Shown: in pieces, positions 51,950-59,744 of the stretch
Numbering within the stretch: the first letter of the stretch is position 1
How the letters are laid out: every line of letters starts with the position of its first letter
Assembly: GCA_024235995.1 (NCBI GenBank)
Contig: JACKLI010000001.1
Coordinates: forward strand, 2,170,001 to 2,234,000
Source: Burkholderiaceae bacterium
Lineage (GTDB): Bacteria > Pseudomonadota > Gammaproteobacteria > Burkholderiales > Burkholderiaceae_C
Length of the DNA stretch: 64,000 nucleotides
Direction of reading: 5' to 3'
Notes under the pieces: generated by a model
Databases searched by the model: none
Seen by the model: only the letters and a program-made list of their open reading frames with translations
Told to the model about the DNA's origin: nothing
Translations under genes and position numbers: made by a program

Positions 51950-53113
51950 TCATGCCGTCCGAAAGGTGCCCGGGCGCAGGATGGCGCGGTCCACCGTGCC
52001 GATCTGCGTGTGGCCGCAGAAGGCCATGGTCAGGTCCAGCTCCTTGTGGATGATCTGCAGCGCCTTGGCCACGCCCGCTTCGCCCGCCGCGCCCAGGCCC
52101 CACAGGAAGGCGCGGCCGATGTAGGTGCCGCGCGCGCCCAGCGCCCAGGCCTTGAGCACGTCCTGGCCGCTGCGGATGCCGCTGTCCATGTGCACCTCGA
52201 TCTGGTGGCCGACCGCGTCGACGATGGCGGGCAGGGCGGTGATGGCCGAGGGCGCGCCGTCGAGCTGGCGCCCGCCATGGTTGCTGACGATCAGCGCGTC
52301 GGCGCCGCTGTCCACCGCCAGGCGCGCGTCCTCGGGCTCCATGATGCCCTTGATGATGATCTTGCCGCCCCAGCGCTTCTTGATCCACTCCACGTCGCCC
52401 CAGTTCAGGCGCGGGTCGAACTGGTCGGCCGTCCAGGCGCCCAGGTTGCTCATGTCGGTCACGCCCTTGACGTGGCCGTGGATGTTGCCGAACTGGCGCC
52501 TCCTGGTGCCCGCCATGCCCATGATCCAGCGCGGCTTGGTGGCCAGGTTCAGCAGGTTCATCAGCGTCGGCTTGGGTGGGGTGGACAGGCCGTTCTTGAT
52601 GTCCTTGTGGCGCTGGCCCAGGATCTGCAGGTCCAGCGTGATGACCAGCGCGCCGCAGCCGGCGGCCTTGGCGCGGTCGATCAGGCGCTCGATGAAGTCG
52701 CGGTCGCGCATCACGTACAGCTGGAACCAGAAGCCCGGCCCGGCGTGCTGCGCCACGTCCTCGATCGAGCAGATGCTCATGGTCGACAGCGTGAAGGGCA
52801 CGCCGAAGGCCCGCGCCGCGCGCGCCGCGGCGATCTCGCCGTCGGCGTGCTGCATGCCCGTCAGGCCCGTGGGCGCCAGCGCCACCGGCATGGCCACCGG
52901 CTCGCCGATCATCGTCGTCGCGGTGCTGCGCCCTTCCATGTTGATGGCCACGCGCTGGCGCAGCTGGATGGGCGCGAAGTCCGCCTGGTTGGCGCGGTAG
53001 GTGCCCTCGGTCCAGCTGCCCGAATCGGCGTAGTCGTAGAACATGCGCGGCACGCGGCGCCGGGCCAGCACGCGCAGGTCCTCGATGCAGGTGATCTTGC
53101 TCAGGTCGGTCAT
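51950..53113 (-). CDS. lldD: FMN-dependent alpha-hydroxy acid dehydrogenase (L-lactate dehydrogenase type)
   Basis: A 387-residue FMN enzyme of the glycolate oxidase/lactate dehydrogenase family, oxidising an L-2-hydroxy acid and passing electrons to quinone or oxygen. PRMFYDYADSGSWTE starts the barrel, and VSNHGGRQLDGAPS near residue 276 holds the catalytic His and Arg. The absence of a transmembrane anchor and the 380-residue length match LldD. It precedes the CoA-transferase, suggesting L-lactate or hydroxy-acid use. Glycolate or mandelate as substrate is not excluded. Confidence 0.88.
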   Translation of the reverse strand: MTDLSKITCIEDLRVLARRRVPRMFYDYADSGSWTEGTYRANQADFAPIQLRQRVAINMEGRSTATTMIGEPVAMPVALAPTGLTGMQHADGEIAAARAARAFGVPFTLSTMSICSIEDVAQHAGPGFWFQLYVMRDRDFIERLIDRAKAAGCGALVITLDLQILGQRHKDIKNGLSTPPKPTLMNLLNLATKPRWIMGMAGTRRRQFGNIHGHVKGVTDMSNLGAWTADQFDPRLNWGDVEWIKKRWGGKIIIKGIMEPEDARLAVDSGADALIVSNHGGRQLDGAPSAITALPAIVDAVGHQIEVHMDSGIRSGQDVLKAWALGARGTYIGRAFLWGLGAAGEAGVAKALQIIHKELDLTMAFCGHTQIGTVDRAILRPGTFRTA

Positions 53114-53182
53114 CGTGTCTCCTCAGGTCGCTCGATCGTAGTCGCTTTCAGGCGCCCCGCCGCGTGCCCTGGACTTGGCACA

Positions 53183-54574
53183 ATGCCCGCCGTGACAGCG
53201 GCCGTTCCTCCTTCATCCGTCCCCCCGCAAGAGCTCAGGACCATGGCCGTTCACGCCGCCTCGGTGTGGGTGGGGCAGGTGGCGGTCATGGCCTTCGGCG
53301 CGGTCGACACCATCGTGGCCGGTCGCCATTCTGACCTGTCGCTGGCGGCGCTGGCCATCGGCTCCTCGGTGTTCGTCACCGTCTACGTGTCGCTCAACGG
53401 CCTGCTGACAGCCCTGCTGCCCATCTGGGCCGAGCTGCACGGCGGGCGCCGGCTGGCCGCCATCGGCCCCTCGGCGCGCCAGTCGCTGTACCTGTGCGCG
53501 GCCGCCAGCGTGCTGGGCATGGCGGTGCTGCTGCATCCGCAGCCCATCCTGCGCGCCACCCAGGTGCCGCCCGAGCTGCGGGAGGTGGCGGCCGAATACC
53601 TGGCCGTGGTGGGCTGGAGCCTGCCGGCGTCGCTGCTGTTTCGCGCCTTCAGCACGCTCAGCCAGGCGCTGGGCAAGCCGCAGCTGGTGAGCTGGCTGCA
53701 GGTGGTGGCGCTGGCCGTCAAGGTGCCGCTGTCCGTGGGCCTGACCTTTGGCGCCTGGGGCCTGCCCGAGCTGGGCGTGGTCGGCTGCGCCTGGGCCACC
53801 TTCGCCGTCAACTTCTTCCTGTGCGCGCTGGCGCTGTGGCTGCTGCGCACGCAGCCCTTGTTTGTCGCGCTCGGGCTGTGGCGGCGTGTGGAGCCGCCCC
53901 ATGCGGCCACGCTGCGCGCCTTCGCCCGCCTGGGCGTGCCGGCGGCGCTGACGCTGGTGGTGGAGATCACCTCGTTCACGCTGATGGCCCTGTTCGTCGC
54001 GCGCCTGGGCACCACGGCCACGGCGGCGCACCAGATCGCCGCCAACGTCACGGCCCTGCTGTACATGACGCCGCTGGCCCTGGCCATTGCCGCCAGCGCG
54101 CGCGTGGGCTACTGGCGCGGCGCCGGCGACGAGGCGCGCGCCCGCGCACTGGCCCTGCTGGCCTTCCGGCTGGCGCTGGGCCTGGCGCTGCTGATGGCCG
54201 CGGCGGTGCTGGCGCTGCGCAGCTGGATCGCCGGGATCTACACCGCCCACGCCGGCGTGGCCCTGCTGGCCGCGCAGCTGCTGGCCTGGGTGGCGCTGCT
54301 GCACGTGTCCGACGCCATGCAGACGGTGTCCATCTTCGTGCTGCGCTGCTATCGGGTCACGCTGGCGCCCTTCGCTGTCTACTGCGTGCTGCTGTGGGGT
54401 GTGGGCCTGGGCGGCGGCTACCTGCTGGCCTATCGCGGCCTGGGGCCGTGGCCGGCGCAGATGTCGCCCGCCGCCTTCTGGCAAGCGGCCGCGGGCGGCC
54501 TGCTGGTCACGGCGCTGGCGGTGCGCTGGTTGCTGGGGTGGGTGAGCCGCAGGGTGGTGGCGCAGGCGGCCTGA
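53183..54574 (+). CDS. MATE family efflux transporter
   Basis: A 463-residue protein with about twelve membrane segments in two six-helix halves, typical of MATE exporters that use Na+ or H+ gradients. The N-terminal half has GQVAVMAFGAVDTIVAGRHS, a family signature, and the second half starts near LRAFARLGVPAALTLVVE. The drug substrate is unknown. I chose the ATG at 53183; the much longer open frame upstream is antisense to the flavoenzyme and CoA-transferase genes. Confidence 0.9.
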   Translation: MPAVTAAVPPSSVPPQELRTMAVHAASVWVGQVAVMAFGAVDTIVAGRHSDLSLAALAIGSSVFVTVYVSLNGLLTALLPIWAELHGGRRLAAIGPSARQSLYLCAAASVLGMAVLLHPQPILRATQVPPELREVAAEYLAVVGWSLPASLLFRAFSTLSQALGKPQLVSWLQVVALAVKVPLSVGLTFGAWGLPELGVVGCAWATFAVNFFLCALALWLLRTQPLFVALGLWRRVEPPHAATLRAFARLGVPAALTLVVEITSFTLMALFVARLGTTATAAHQIAANVTALLYMTPLALAIAASARVGYWRGAGDEARARALALLAFRLALGLALLMAAAVLALRSWIAGIYTAHAGVALLAAQLLAWVALLHVSDAMQTVSIFVLRCYRVTLAPFAVYCVLLWGVGLGGGYLLAYRGLGPWPAQMSPAAFWQAAAGGLLVTALAVRWLLGWVSRRVVAQAA

Positions 54575-54585
54575 GTCTCGGCGTA

Positions 54586-54640
54586 TGCTTCAAAAACAAG
54601 AGCGCTTTGCGCTTTCCGGATAGGGGCCAGGAGTTGCTTT
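54586..54640. repeat. Dispersed repeat between the MATE and gor genes
   Basis: ATGCTTCAAAAACAAGAGCG begins this copy, followed by CTTTGCGCTTTCCGGATAG, GGGCCAGGAG and TTGCTTT. It fills the gap between the convergent genes. Confidence 0.55.
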
Positions 54641-54663
54641 GTCTTTTCACCGGTGCGCGTGGC

Positions 54664-56049
54664 TCAGGTCCGGCTCACCTGCCGCAGCGTCACGAACTCC
54701 TCCGCGCTGGTGGGGTGAATGCCGATGGTGGCGTCGAACTGCGCCTTGGTGGCGCCGCATTTCAGGGCCACGGCAAAGCCTTGCACGATCTCGCCGGCGT
54801 CGGCGCCGACCATGTGCAGGCCCAGCACGCGGTCGGTTGTTGCATCGACGATCAGCTTGACCAGGGTGCGCTCGCTGCCGCCGCTCAACGTGTGCTTGAG
54901 CGGCTTGAAGTCGCTGCGGAACACCCGGATGGCGCCGTGCCGCTCGCGCGCCTGCTGCTCGCTCAGGCCCACGGTGCCGATGGGCGGGTGGGTGAAGACG
55001 GCGGTGGGGATGCTGCTGTAGTCCATGATGCGCGCGGCCTGGCCGGGCGGGGGGCCGAACAGCTGATCGACCAGCGCCATGCCCTCGGCCAGGGCGACGG
55101 GGGTCAGTTCGAGCCGGCCCACCACGTCGCCGATGGCGTACACGCCGGGCACGCTGGTGGCGAAGTGCTCGTCCACCTCGATCGCGCCGCTGGGGGACCG
55201 CCGCACGCCCAGCGCATCCAGCCCCAGGCCCGCCGTGTTGGCGCGACGGCCGGTGGCGTACAGCACCACGTCGGCCTCGATGGCGGAGCCGTCCTTCAGG
55301 TGCACGCGCCGCGCGGCGCCCGCCGCTTCGATGCGCGCCACGTCGGCGTGGGTGCGGAGGTCGACGCCATGCTTGCGCATCTCGCCGGCGGTGAAGTCGC
55401 GCACCTCGTCGTCGAAGCCGCGCAGGATTTGCTCGCCCCGGTACAGCAGCGTGACCCGAGCGCCCAGGCCGTGGAAGATGCTGGCCATCTCGCAGGCGAT
55501 GTAGCCGCCGCCGACCACCGCCAGGCGCCGGGGAAACCGCGGCAGGTCGAACATGTCGTCCGAGGTGACGGCCAGCTCGCGCCCCGGCACCTCGGGCACG
55601 AAGGGCGTGCCGCCGGTGGCGATCAGGATGTGGCGCGCGCGGTGGCGCACGGCGGCGCCGCCTTCCAGCGCGACCTCGACCGTGTGGGCATCCAGCAGCC
55701 GCGCGTGGCCCTGCAGGCGCAGCACCTTGGCGCCGGTCATCAGGCCTTCGTAGATGCCGTTCAGGCGCGTGATTTCCTGGGCGCGGTTGGCCTTGAGGGT
55801 GTCCCAGTCCAGCGTGGGCGTGCCGGGCAGGCGCCAGCCGAAGCCCGCGCTTTCGGCAAAGGCCTCGGCGTAGTGCGCGCCGTAGCTGTAGAGCTTCTTG
55901 GGGATGCAGCCGACGTTGACGCAGGTGCCGCCCATGCGCCCGCTTTCGGCCATGGCCACGCGCGCGCCGCGCTGGGCCGCGAAACGCGCTGCGCGCACGC
56001 CGCCCGAGCCGCCGCCGATGACGAAGAGGTCGTGGTCGAGTTGAGTCAT
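54664..56049 (-). CDS. gor: Glutathione-disulfide reductase
   Basis: Reduces oxidised glutathione with NADPH and FAD. The 461-residue protein opens with the FAD loop IGGGSGGVRAARFAA. The redox disulfide is in GGTCVNVGCIPKKL near residues 41-54, the NADPH loop is VVGGGYIACEMA near 174, and the C-terminal catalytic His is in IGIHPTSAEEF. Domains and length are canonical. Its convergent neighbour is the MATE gene. Confidence 0.94.
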   Translation of the reverse strand: MTQLDHDLFVIGGGSGGVRAARFAAQRGARVAMAESGRMGGTCVNVGCIPKKLYSYGAHYAEAFAESAGFGWRLPGTPTLDWDTLKANRAQEITRLNGIYEGLMTGAKVLRLQGHARLLDAHTVEVALEGGAAVRHRARHILIATGGTPFVPEVPGRELAVTSDDMFDLPRFPRRLAVVGGGYIACEMASIFHGLGARVTLLYRGEQILRGFDDEVRDFTAGEMRKHGVDLRTHADVARIEAAGAARRVHLKDGSAIEADVVLYATGRRANTAGLGLDALGVRRSPSGAIEVDEHFATSVPGVYAIGDVVGRLELTPVALAEGMALVDQLFGPPPGQAARIMDYSSIPTAVFTHPPIGTVGLSEQQARERHGAIRVFRSDFKPLKHTLSGGSERTLVKLIVDATTDRVLGLHMVGADAGEIVQGFAVALKCGATKAQFDATIGIHPTSAEEFVTLRQVSRT

Positions 56050-56179
56050 GGTGAGGGTGATCCGGCGAGTGGGTGAAGGCTGGTTTCAGTGTAGACAGCC
56101 CGCGCCGGATGGCGGTGGCGCAGGGGCTTTCGGCCGGGCGTGGGCAGCGCGTGTGATGCGAAGAGGCCTGAAAATCCCC

Positions 56180-56185
56180 TATAAT
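56180..56185 (+). promoter_or_regulatory. -10 box of the tRNA-Lys gene
   Basis: A perfect TATAAT ends 36 bases before the mature tRNA. No consensus -35 is seen at 17 bases (TGCGAA). A GC-rich stretch lies between the box and the tRNA. Confidence 0.65.
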
Positions 56186-56221
56186 CACACGCTTCGGATT
56201 TCCCGCATCGGATGAAATTCG

Positions 56222-56297
56222 GGGCTCTTAGCTCAGTTGGTAGAGCAGCGGACTCTTAATCCGTTTGTCGTAGGTTCGACCCCTACAGGGCCCACCA
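56222..56297 (+). tRNA. tRNA-Lys (anticodon CTT)
   Basis: A 76-nt tRNA with encoded CCA. The acceptor arms GGGCTCT and AGGGCCC pair over 7 bp with one G-U, the D arm is AGCTCAGTTGGTAGAGC, the anticodon loop CTCTTAA gives CTT (reads AAG, lysine), and the T arm contains GGTTCGACCC. It is followed by an intrinsic terminator. tRNA-Lys genes are common integration sites. Confidence 0.97.
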
Positions 56298-56309
56298 AAA
56301 TTACATAAG

Positions 56310-56350
56310 AAAAGCGTGCTACATAAACTGTAGTGCGCTTTTTCTTTTTC
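56310..56350 (+). terminator. Rho-independent terminator of tRNA-Lys
   Basis: AAAAGCGTGCTACA pairs with TGTAGTGCGCTTTT (two G-U pairs) around TAAAC, giving a 14-bp stem. A TCTTTTTC tract follows at 56343-56350. It lies 13 bases after the tRNA CCA. Confidence 0.9.
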
Positions 56351-56356
56351 TGTAGC

Positions 56357-56376
56357 CTGTAGGCAATCTGTAGGCA
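56357..56376. repeat. Tandem 9-bp direct repeat beside tRNA-Lys
   Basis: CTGTAGGCA occurs twice, two bases apart, preceded by a related CTGTAGCC. It is AT-richer than the region. Phage attachment regions downstream of tRNA genes carry comparable integrase arm sites, but no integrase gene remains here. The rest of 56378-56538 holds only a small CCTTCGCC/GGCGAAGG hairpin near 56472-56491. Confidence 0.4.
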
Positions 56377-56538
56377 CTTCTGGGAAGTCTGCGGTCTTCG
56401 AGCAAGGGCCAGGGGTATGCCACCAGCAGCGCAGCCTCTCACCCGCGCGCACGGAGTTCCGTCCTTCGCCTTGCGGCGAAGGGGCAGAAAAATGGCTCGG
56501 CAAATCGCGGTTTTCTCTACGCTCTCGCGCGCTACGGT

Positions 56539-56850
56539 TCAGGCCATCATCGGCGCTGGTTGAACACGCAGCGGGCGCGCTTTCAACCGTTGCTCGGCTT
56601 GCCACATGTCATAGGTGGTTTGCTGTGCCAGCCAGGCGCGGGCATCACCACCACGGGCAGCGCCCAGCCATGCCTCAAGGCGCAGCGCCATATCGGGCGA
56701 GATGGCGGCGCGGCCATTGAGCACGCGCGACAACGTCACACGCGAGACGCCCAGTTGTTGCGCGGCCTCGGTCACGGTTAGCCCCAGCGTGGGCAACACA
56801 TCGTGGCGCAGCGTCAGGCCGGGGTGCGGGGGATTGAACATGCGTGCCAT
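56539..56850 (-). CDS. higA: HigA-type antitoxin (XRE family)
   Basis: A 103-residue DNA-binding antitoxin. The start (MFNPPHPGLTLRHDVL) and the XRE helix-turn-helix TVTEAAQQLGVSRVTLSRVL at about residues 30-50 are typical of HigA. It neutralises HigB and represses the operon. It lies nine bases after higB, with AGGAG before the ATG at 56850, in the HigBA order, with the toxin gene first. Confidence 0.9.
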   Translation of the reverse strand: MARMFNPPHPGLTLRHDVLPTLGLTVTEAAQQLGVSRVTLSRVLNGRAAISPDMALRLEAWLGAARGGDARAWLAQQTTYDMWQAEQRLKARPLRVQPAPMMA

Positions 56851-56859
56851 CGTCGGCTC

Positions 56860-57138
56860 CTAGTGGTAGTCCAAATAATCGACCAGCACGGCGTGCGCGC
56901 CTTCAAAGGCAAACACCATGCGCCAGTTGCCATTCACGGACACGGCCCAATGACCTTCCAGGCCACCGTGCAGGGGATGCAAGCCCCAACCGGGCAGGTT
57001 CATGTCCTGGGGCGCTTGGGCACTGTCCAGGCGTGCCAGTTGCCGGGCCAACTTGGGCGCGTGGGCGGCCTGTATGCCGGCCTTGCTGCCACGCTCGAAA
57101 AACGCTTGCAGTCCCTTGTGCCGGAATGACTGAATCAT
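56860..57138 (-). CDS. higB: HigB-type toxin, RelE superfamily ribosome-dependent mRNase
   Basis: A 92-residue toxin that cleaves mRNA at the ribosome in related systems. MIQSFRHKGLQAFFERGSKA starts the protein, and the conserved C-terminal NWRMVFAFEG, then VDYLDYH matches HigB. Its length is normal. A TACAAT about 10 bases upstream could be the -10 box. With higA it forms a compact toxin-antitoxin pair beside a tRNA gene, a common site for acquired DNA. Confidence 0.9.
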   Translation of the reverse strand: MIQSFRHKGLQAFFERGSKAGIQAAHAPKLARQLARLDSAQAPQDMNLPGWGLHPLHGGLEGHWAVSVNGNWRMVFAFEGAHAVLVDYLDYH

Positions 57139-57380
57139 GTTGCCATTGTATCGCGTGACGCATCAAGATGCAGCGACGACCCGCAGCTTGCCCCGCTCCT
57201 TGCTGGCGTCGAAGGCCACGCCGACCACTCCAAAATCGACGTCTCGAATCGTTCATGGTGCAGATGCGGCAAATCGAACGGGCACACGCGGTCATGCTTT
57301 TTGGCGGTGGCATTTTCAGGCGCTGCGCTTCGGCGCGGGCGGGCGCTTCGGTGCCCCACAAAAACGCCTGGGCCTTGCCG
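57139..57380. other. Unassigned 242-bp stretch with possible coding remnant
   Basis: No intact gene is found between higB and pbpC. On the minus strand the piece ending at 57163 reads IRDVDFGVVGVAFDASKERG, then KLRVVAAS and stop. Upstream, in another frame, it reads KKHDRVCPFDLPHLHH. A frame break separates the two, with a TGA just before the first. Both have a protein-like composition, so this may be the tail of a decayed gene. I do not recognise the family. Confidence 0.35.
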
Positions 57381-59615
57381 TCAGCCGCCCGCGCGGGCCG
57401 GTTTGACCGTGGCCCCGCGCACCTCGATGCGCCGCTCGTCCTGCACCGTGCCGCGGGCGTCGCGCAGCTGCAGCACGTGCCGGCCGGGCCAGGGCAGCCA
57501 TTGGGCCTGGGGGCCGCGGCCGACTTCGCGCGCGTCGATCCACCAGCGCAGCGCTTGCGGGTTGGCCGCGCCCGGGTCGGCCTGCAGCAGCAGGCGCTGG
57601 TGGGTGGGCGGGATGTCGGGATCGAGCGCCAGGATGGTGCCGTCCTGCGGGCGGGTGATGCGTGCCGGCACGTGGTGGGCCGCATCAAGCGAATTCAAGT
57701 CGATGGGGCCTGCAGCACGCTCGGCATCGGCGCAATAAGCTTCCGAATCAATAGCAAAAACGGCTTGCTCGGTGCCGGCGATGAACCATTCCTGGCGGGC
57801 GACTTCCAGGCCGTCGCCAAAGCGCACGCGGGCGTGGACGAGCCCGGGCGGGGGCGCAGGCGCGCGCGAGGGCGTGCGCTGGTGCAGCGCGCGCATCAGC
57901 TCGGCCCACACCGGCGCCGCGCCACTGGTGCCGCTGACGTCCCACATCGGGCCGCCGCCGGCGTTGCCCACCCACACGCCGACGGTGTAGCGCTGGGACC
58001 AGCCCACGGCCCAGTTGTCGCGCATGTCCTTGCTGGTGCCGGTCTTGACGGCGGACCAGAAGCGCGTGGCCAGGATGGAGTCCAGCCCGAAGGTGAGGGC
58101 GCGGGCGTTGCGGTCAGCCAGGATGTCGCCGGCAATGAAGGCGGCGCGGGGGTCGAGCGCGGCGTGGCAGCCCTCGCGCGGGCCCGCCGTCGAGGGCCGC
58201 GCGACCTCGCAGTAGCGCCCGCCGTTGGCCAGCGCGCGGTAGGCGTTGGTCAGCTGCAGCAGGGTGACTTCGGCGCTGCCCAGCGCCAGGCTGTCGCCGT
58301 AGTAGTCGCCGCCCTGCGGCAGCGCGATGCCCAGCTGCCCCAGCTGCCGGTGAAAGGCGCGCGGCGACACCATGACGATGGTGCGCACGGCCGGCACGTT
58401 GAGCGAGGAGGCCAGCGCGCTGCGCACCGACACCCAGCCCTTGAAGCCGAGGTCGTAGTTCTGCGGGATGTACAGGCCGCTGGCGGTCTGCAGGTGGGCG
58501 GGCGAGTCGTGCAGCAGCGAGGCGGCCGTGAGGCGCCGCTCGGCGATGGCCTGGGCGTACAGCAGGGGCTTGAGCGTGCTGCCGGGCTGGCGCGGCGCGG
58601 TGACGGCGTCGACCTCGCGCGCGCGGCTGAGATCGCCCGTGGAGCCGACCCAGGCCAGCACCTCGCCGCTGGCGTTGTCCAGCACCAGCGCCGCGCCGTC
58701 TTCCACGTGGTGCCCGCGCAGCTCCTTGATGTGCTGCTGCAGACTTTGCAGCGCGATGCGCTGCAGCCGGGCGTCGAGGGTGCTGCGCAGCGTGGCGGGC
58801 GCCGGCTGGCCCGCGGGCAGCGCGCCCAGCAGGCGGCGCGCGTAGTGCGGCGCGATGCCGTCTTGCGCCGGCCAGGCACGGCGCGCCAGCGCCAGCTCGG
58901 CCTGCATGTCCAGCGCCATGCAGTCGGTGGCCTGCCGGGGCCCGCGCATGGCCTTGAGCACGCCGCAGGCACGCTGGGCCACGCGCGCGGGGCTGGCGTT
59001 GGGCGCGCGCACCAGGGCGGCGGTGAGCGCCGCCTCGCTCTCGGTCAGGCCGTGCGGCGCCTTGGCGAACAGCGTGCGCGCCAGCGCGTCGATGCCCACC
59101 AGCTCGCCGCGCAGGGGCACCAGGTTCAGGTACGCCTCCAGGATCTGGTCCTTGCGCCAGCTGGCTTCCAGCCGGGTGGCCATGACGGCCTGGCCGATCT
59201 TCTGGCGCAGGCTGCGCCCGCCGGTGCCCAGGCGCAGGTCGTCGTCGAGCAGGCCGGCCAGCTGCATGGTCAGCGTGCTGGCGCCGCGCGTGCGCGTGTT
59301 CCACAGGTTGGCCCAGGCGGCGGCGGAGACGGCGCGCCAGTCCACTCCGCTGTGCTCGTAAAAGCGCTGGTCCTCCGACAGCACCAGCGCGTGCTGCAGC
59401 GCGGGCGAGATGTCGGCCAGCCGCACCCAGGCGCCGCGGCGCGCCTGCGCGTCGGTGCGCACGCGCTCGATCGGCTCGCCGTGGCGGTCCAGGATCAGCG
59501 TCTCCGAGGGCCGGTGTTCGGCGCGCACGGCGTCGAAGCTTTGCGCGTGAGCGCTGGCCGCGAAAGCCAGGACGCAGAGGACGCAAAGAAAGCGCAGAGG
59601 ACGCGAAAGAGACAT
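57381..59615 (-). CDS. pbpC: Penicillin-binding protein 1C (bifunctional peptidoglycan synthase)
   Basis: A 744-residue class A PBP of the PBP1C type. After an N-terminal hydrophobic segment (FLCVLCVLAFAASAHA) comes the GT51 transglycosylase with SEDQRFYEHSGVDWRAV and RGASTLTMQLA. The transpeptidase has the serine motif PGSTLKPLLYAQ, SSLN, and KTGTSKDMRDNWAVG, and is followed by the BiPBP C-terminal domain. In PBP1C the transpeptidase activity is uncertain. A dispersed repeat sits in frame at about residues 619-641. The start is ATG 59615, without a strong ribosome binding site. The alpha-2-macroglobulin gene directly upstream is its usual partner. Confidence 0.92.
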   Translation of the reverse strand: MSLSRPLRFLCVLCVLAFAASAHAQSFDAVRAEHRPSETLILDRHGEPIERVRTDAQARRGAWVRLADISPALQHALVLSEDQRFYEHSGVDWRAVSAAAWANLWNTRTRGASTLTMQLAGLLDDDLRLGTGGRSLRQKIGQAVMATRLEASWRKDQILEAYLNLVPLRGELVGIDALARTLFAKAPHGLTESEAALTAALVRAPNASPARVAQRACGVLKAMRGPRQATDCMALDMQAELALARRAWPAQDGIAPHYARRLLGALPAGQPAPATLRSTLDARLQRIALQSLQQHIKELRGHHVEDGAALVLDNASGEVLAWVGSTGDLSRAREVDAVTAPRQPGSTLKPLLYAQAIAERRLTAASLLHDSPAHLQTASGLYIPQNYDLGFKGWVSVRSALASSLNVPAVRTIVMVSPRAFHRQLGQLGIALPQGGDYYGDSLALGSAEVTLLQLTNAYRALANGGRYCEVARPSTAGPREGCHAALDPRAAFIAGDILADRNARALTFGLDSILATRFWSAVKTGTSKDMRDNWAVGWSQRYTVGVWVGNAGGGPMWDVSGTSGAAPVWAELMRALHQRTPSRAPAPPPGLVHARVRFGDGLEVARQEWFIAGTEQAVFAIDSEAYCADAERAAGPIDLNSLDAAHHVPARITRPQDGTILALDPDIPPTHQRLLLQADPGAANPQALRWWIDAREVGRGPQAQWLPWPGRHVLQLRDARGTVQDERRIEVRGATVKPARAGG
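57692..57761. repeat. Dispersed repeat inside pbpC
   Basis: AATTCAAGTCGATGGGGCC, TGCAGCACGC and GCAATAAGCTTCCGAATCAA, then TAGCAAAAACG, carry the AT-rich ends, the GGCC and the CAATAGC core of the family. In the gene strand it encodes FAIDSEAYCADAERAAGPID. The frame is maintained. Confidence 0.6.
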
Positions 59616-59727
59616 CAATTCGATTGGGGGTAGCACGGTGATGACGGGGAGCGCCGTGCATCAAACACGCCACCCCCTTCATGGATTTTTTTGCGTCCTT
59701 GACGAATCCTTTGCGTCCTCTGCGTCC
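59570..59727. repeat. Inverted 19-bp repeat around the pbpC start
   Basis: GGACGCAGAGGACGCAAAG at 59570-59588 is the exact reverse complement of CTTTGCGTCCTCTGCGTCC at 59709-59727. The left arm, together with a degenerate second unit at about 59593-59608, codes for part of the pbpC signal segment. The right arm, preceded by a related unit (TTTGCGTCCTT at 59690), lies in the intergenic gap before the alpha-2-macroglobulin stop. It may be a short mobile-like repeat. Confidence 0.7.
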
Positions 59728-59744
59728 GGTATTCAGGCGGCGCT

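Noticed and set aside
56233..56442. A 69-aa minus-strand frame over the tRNA gene
   Set aside because: Its GPVGVEPTTNGL stretch is just the tRNA-Lys read in translation, a well-known artefact.
56222..57380. An integration site with a duplicated tRNA-Lys 3-prime end
   Set aside because: I looked for a second copy of the tRNA 3-prime sequence downstream and found none, and there is no integrase gene.
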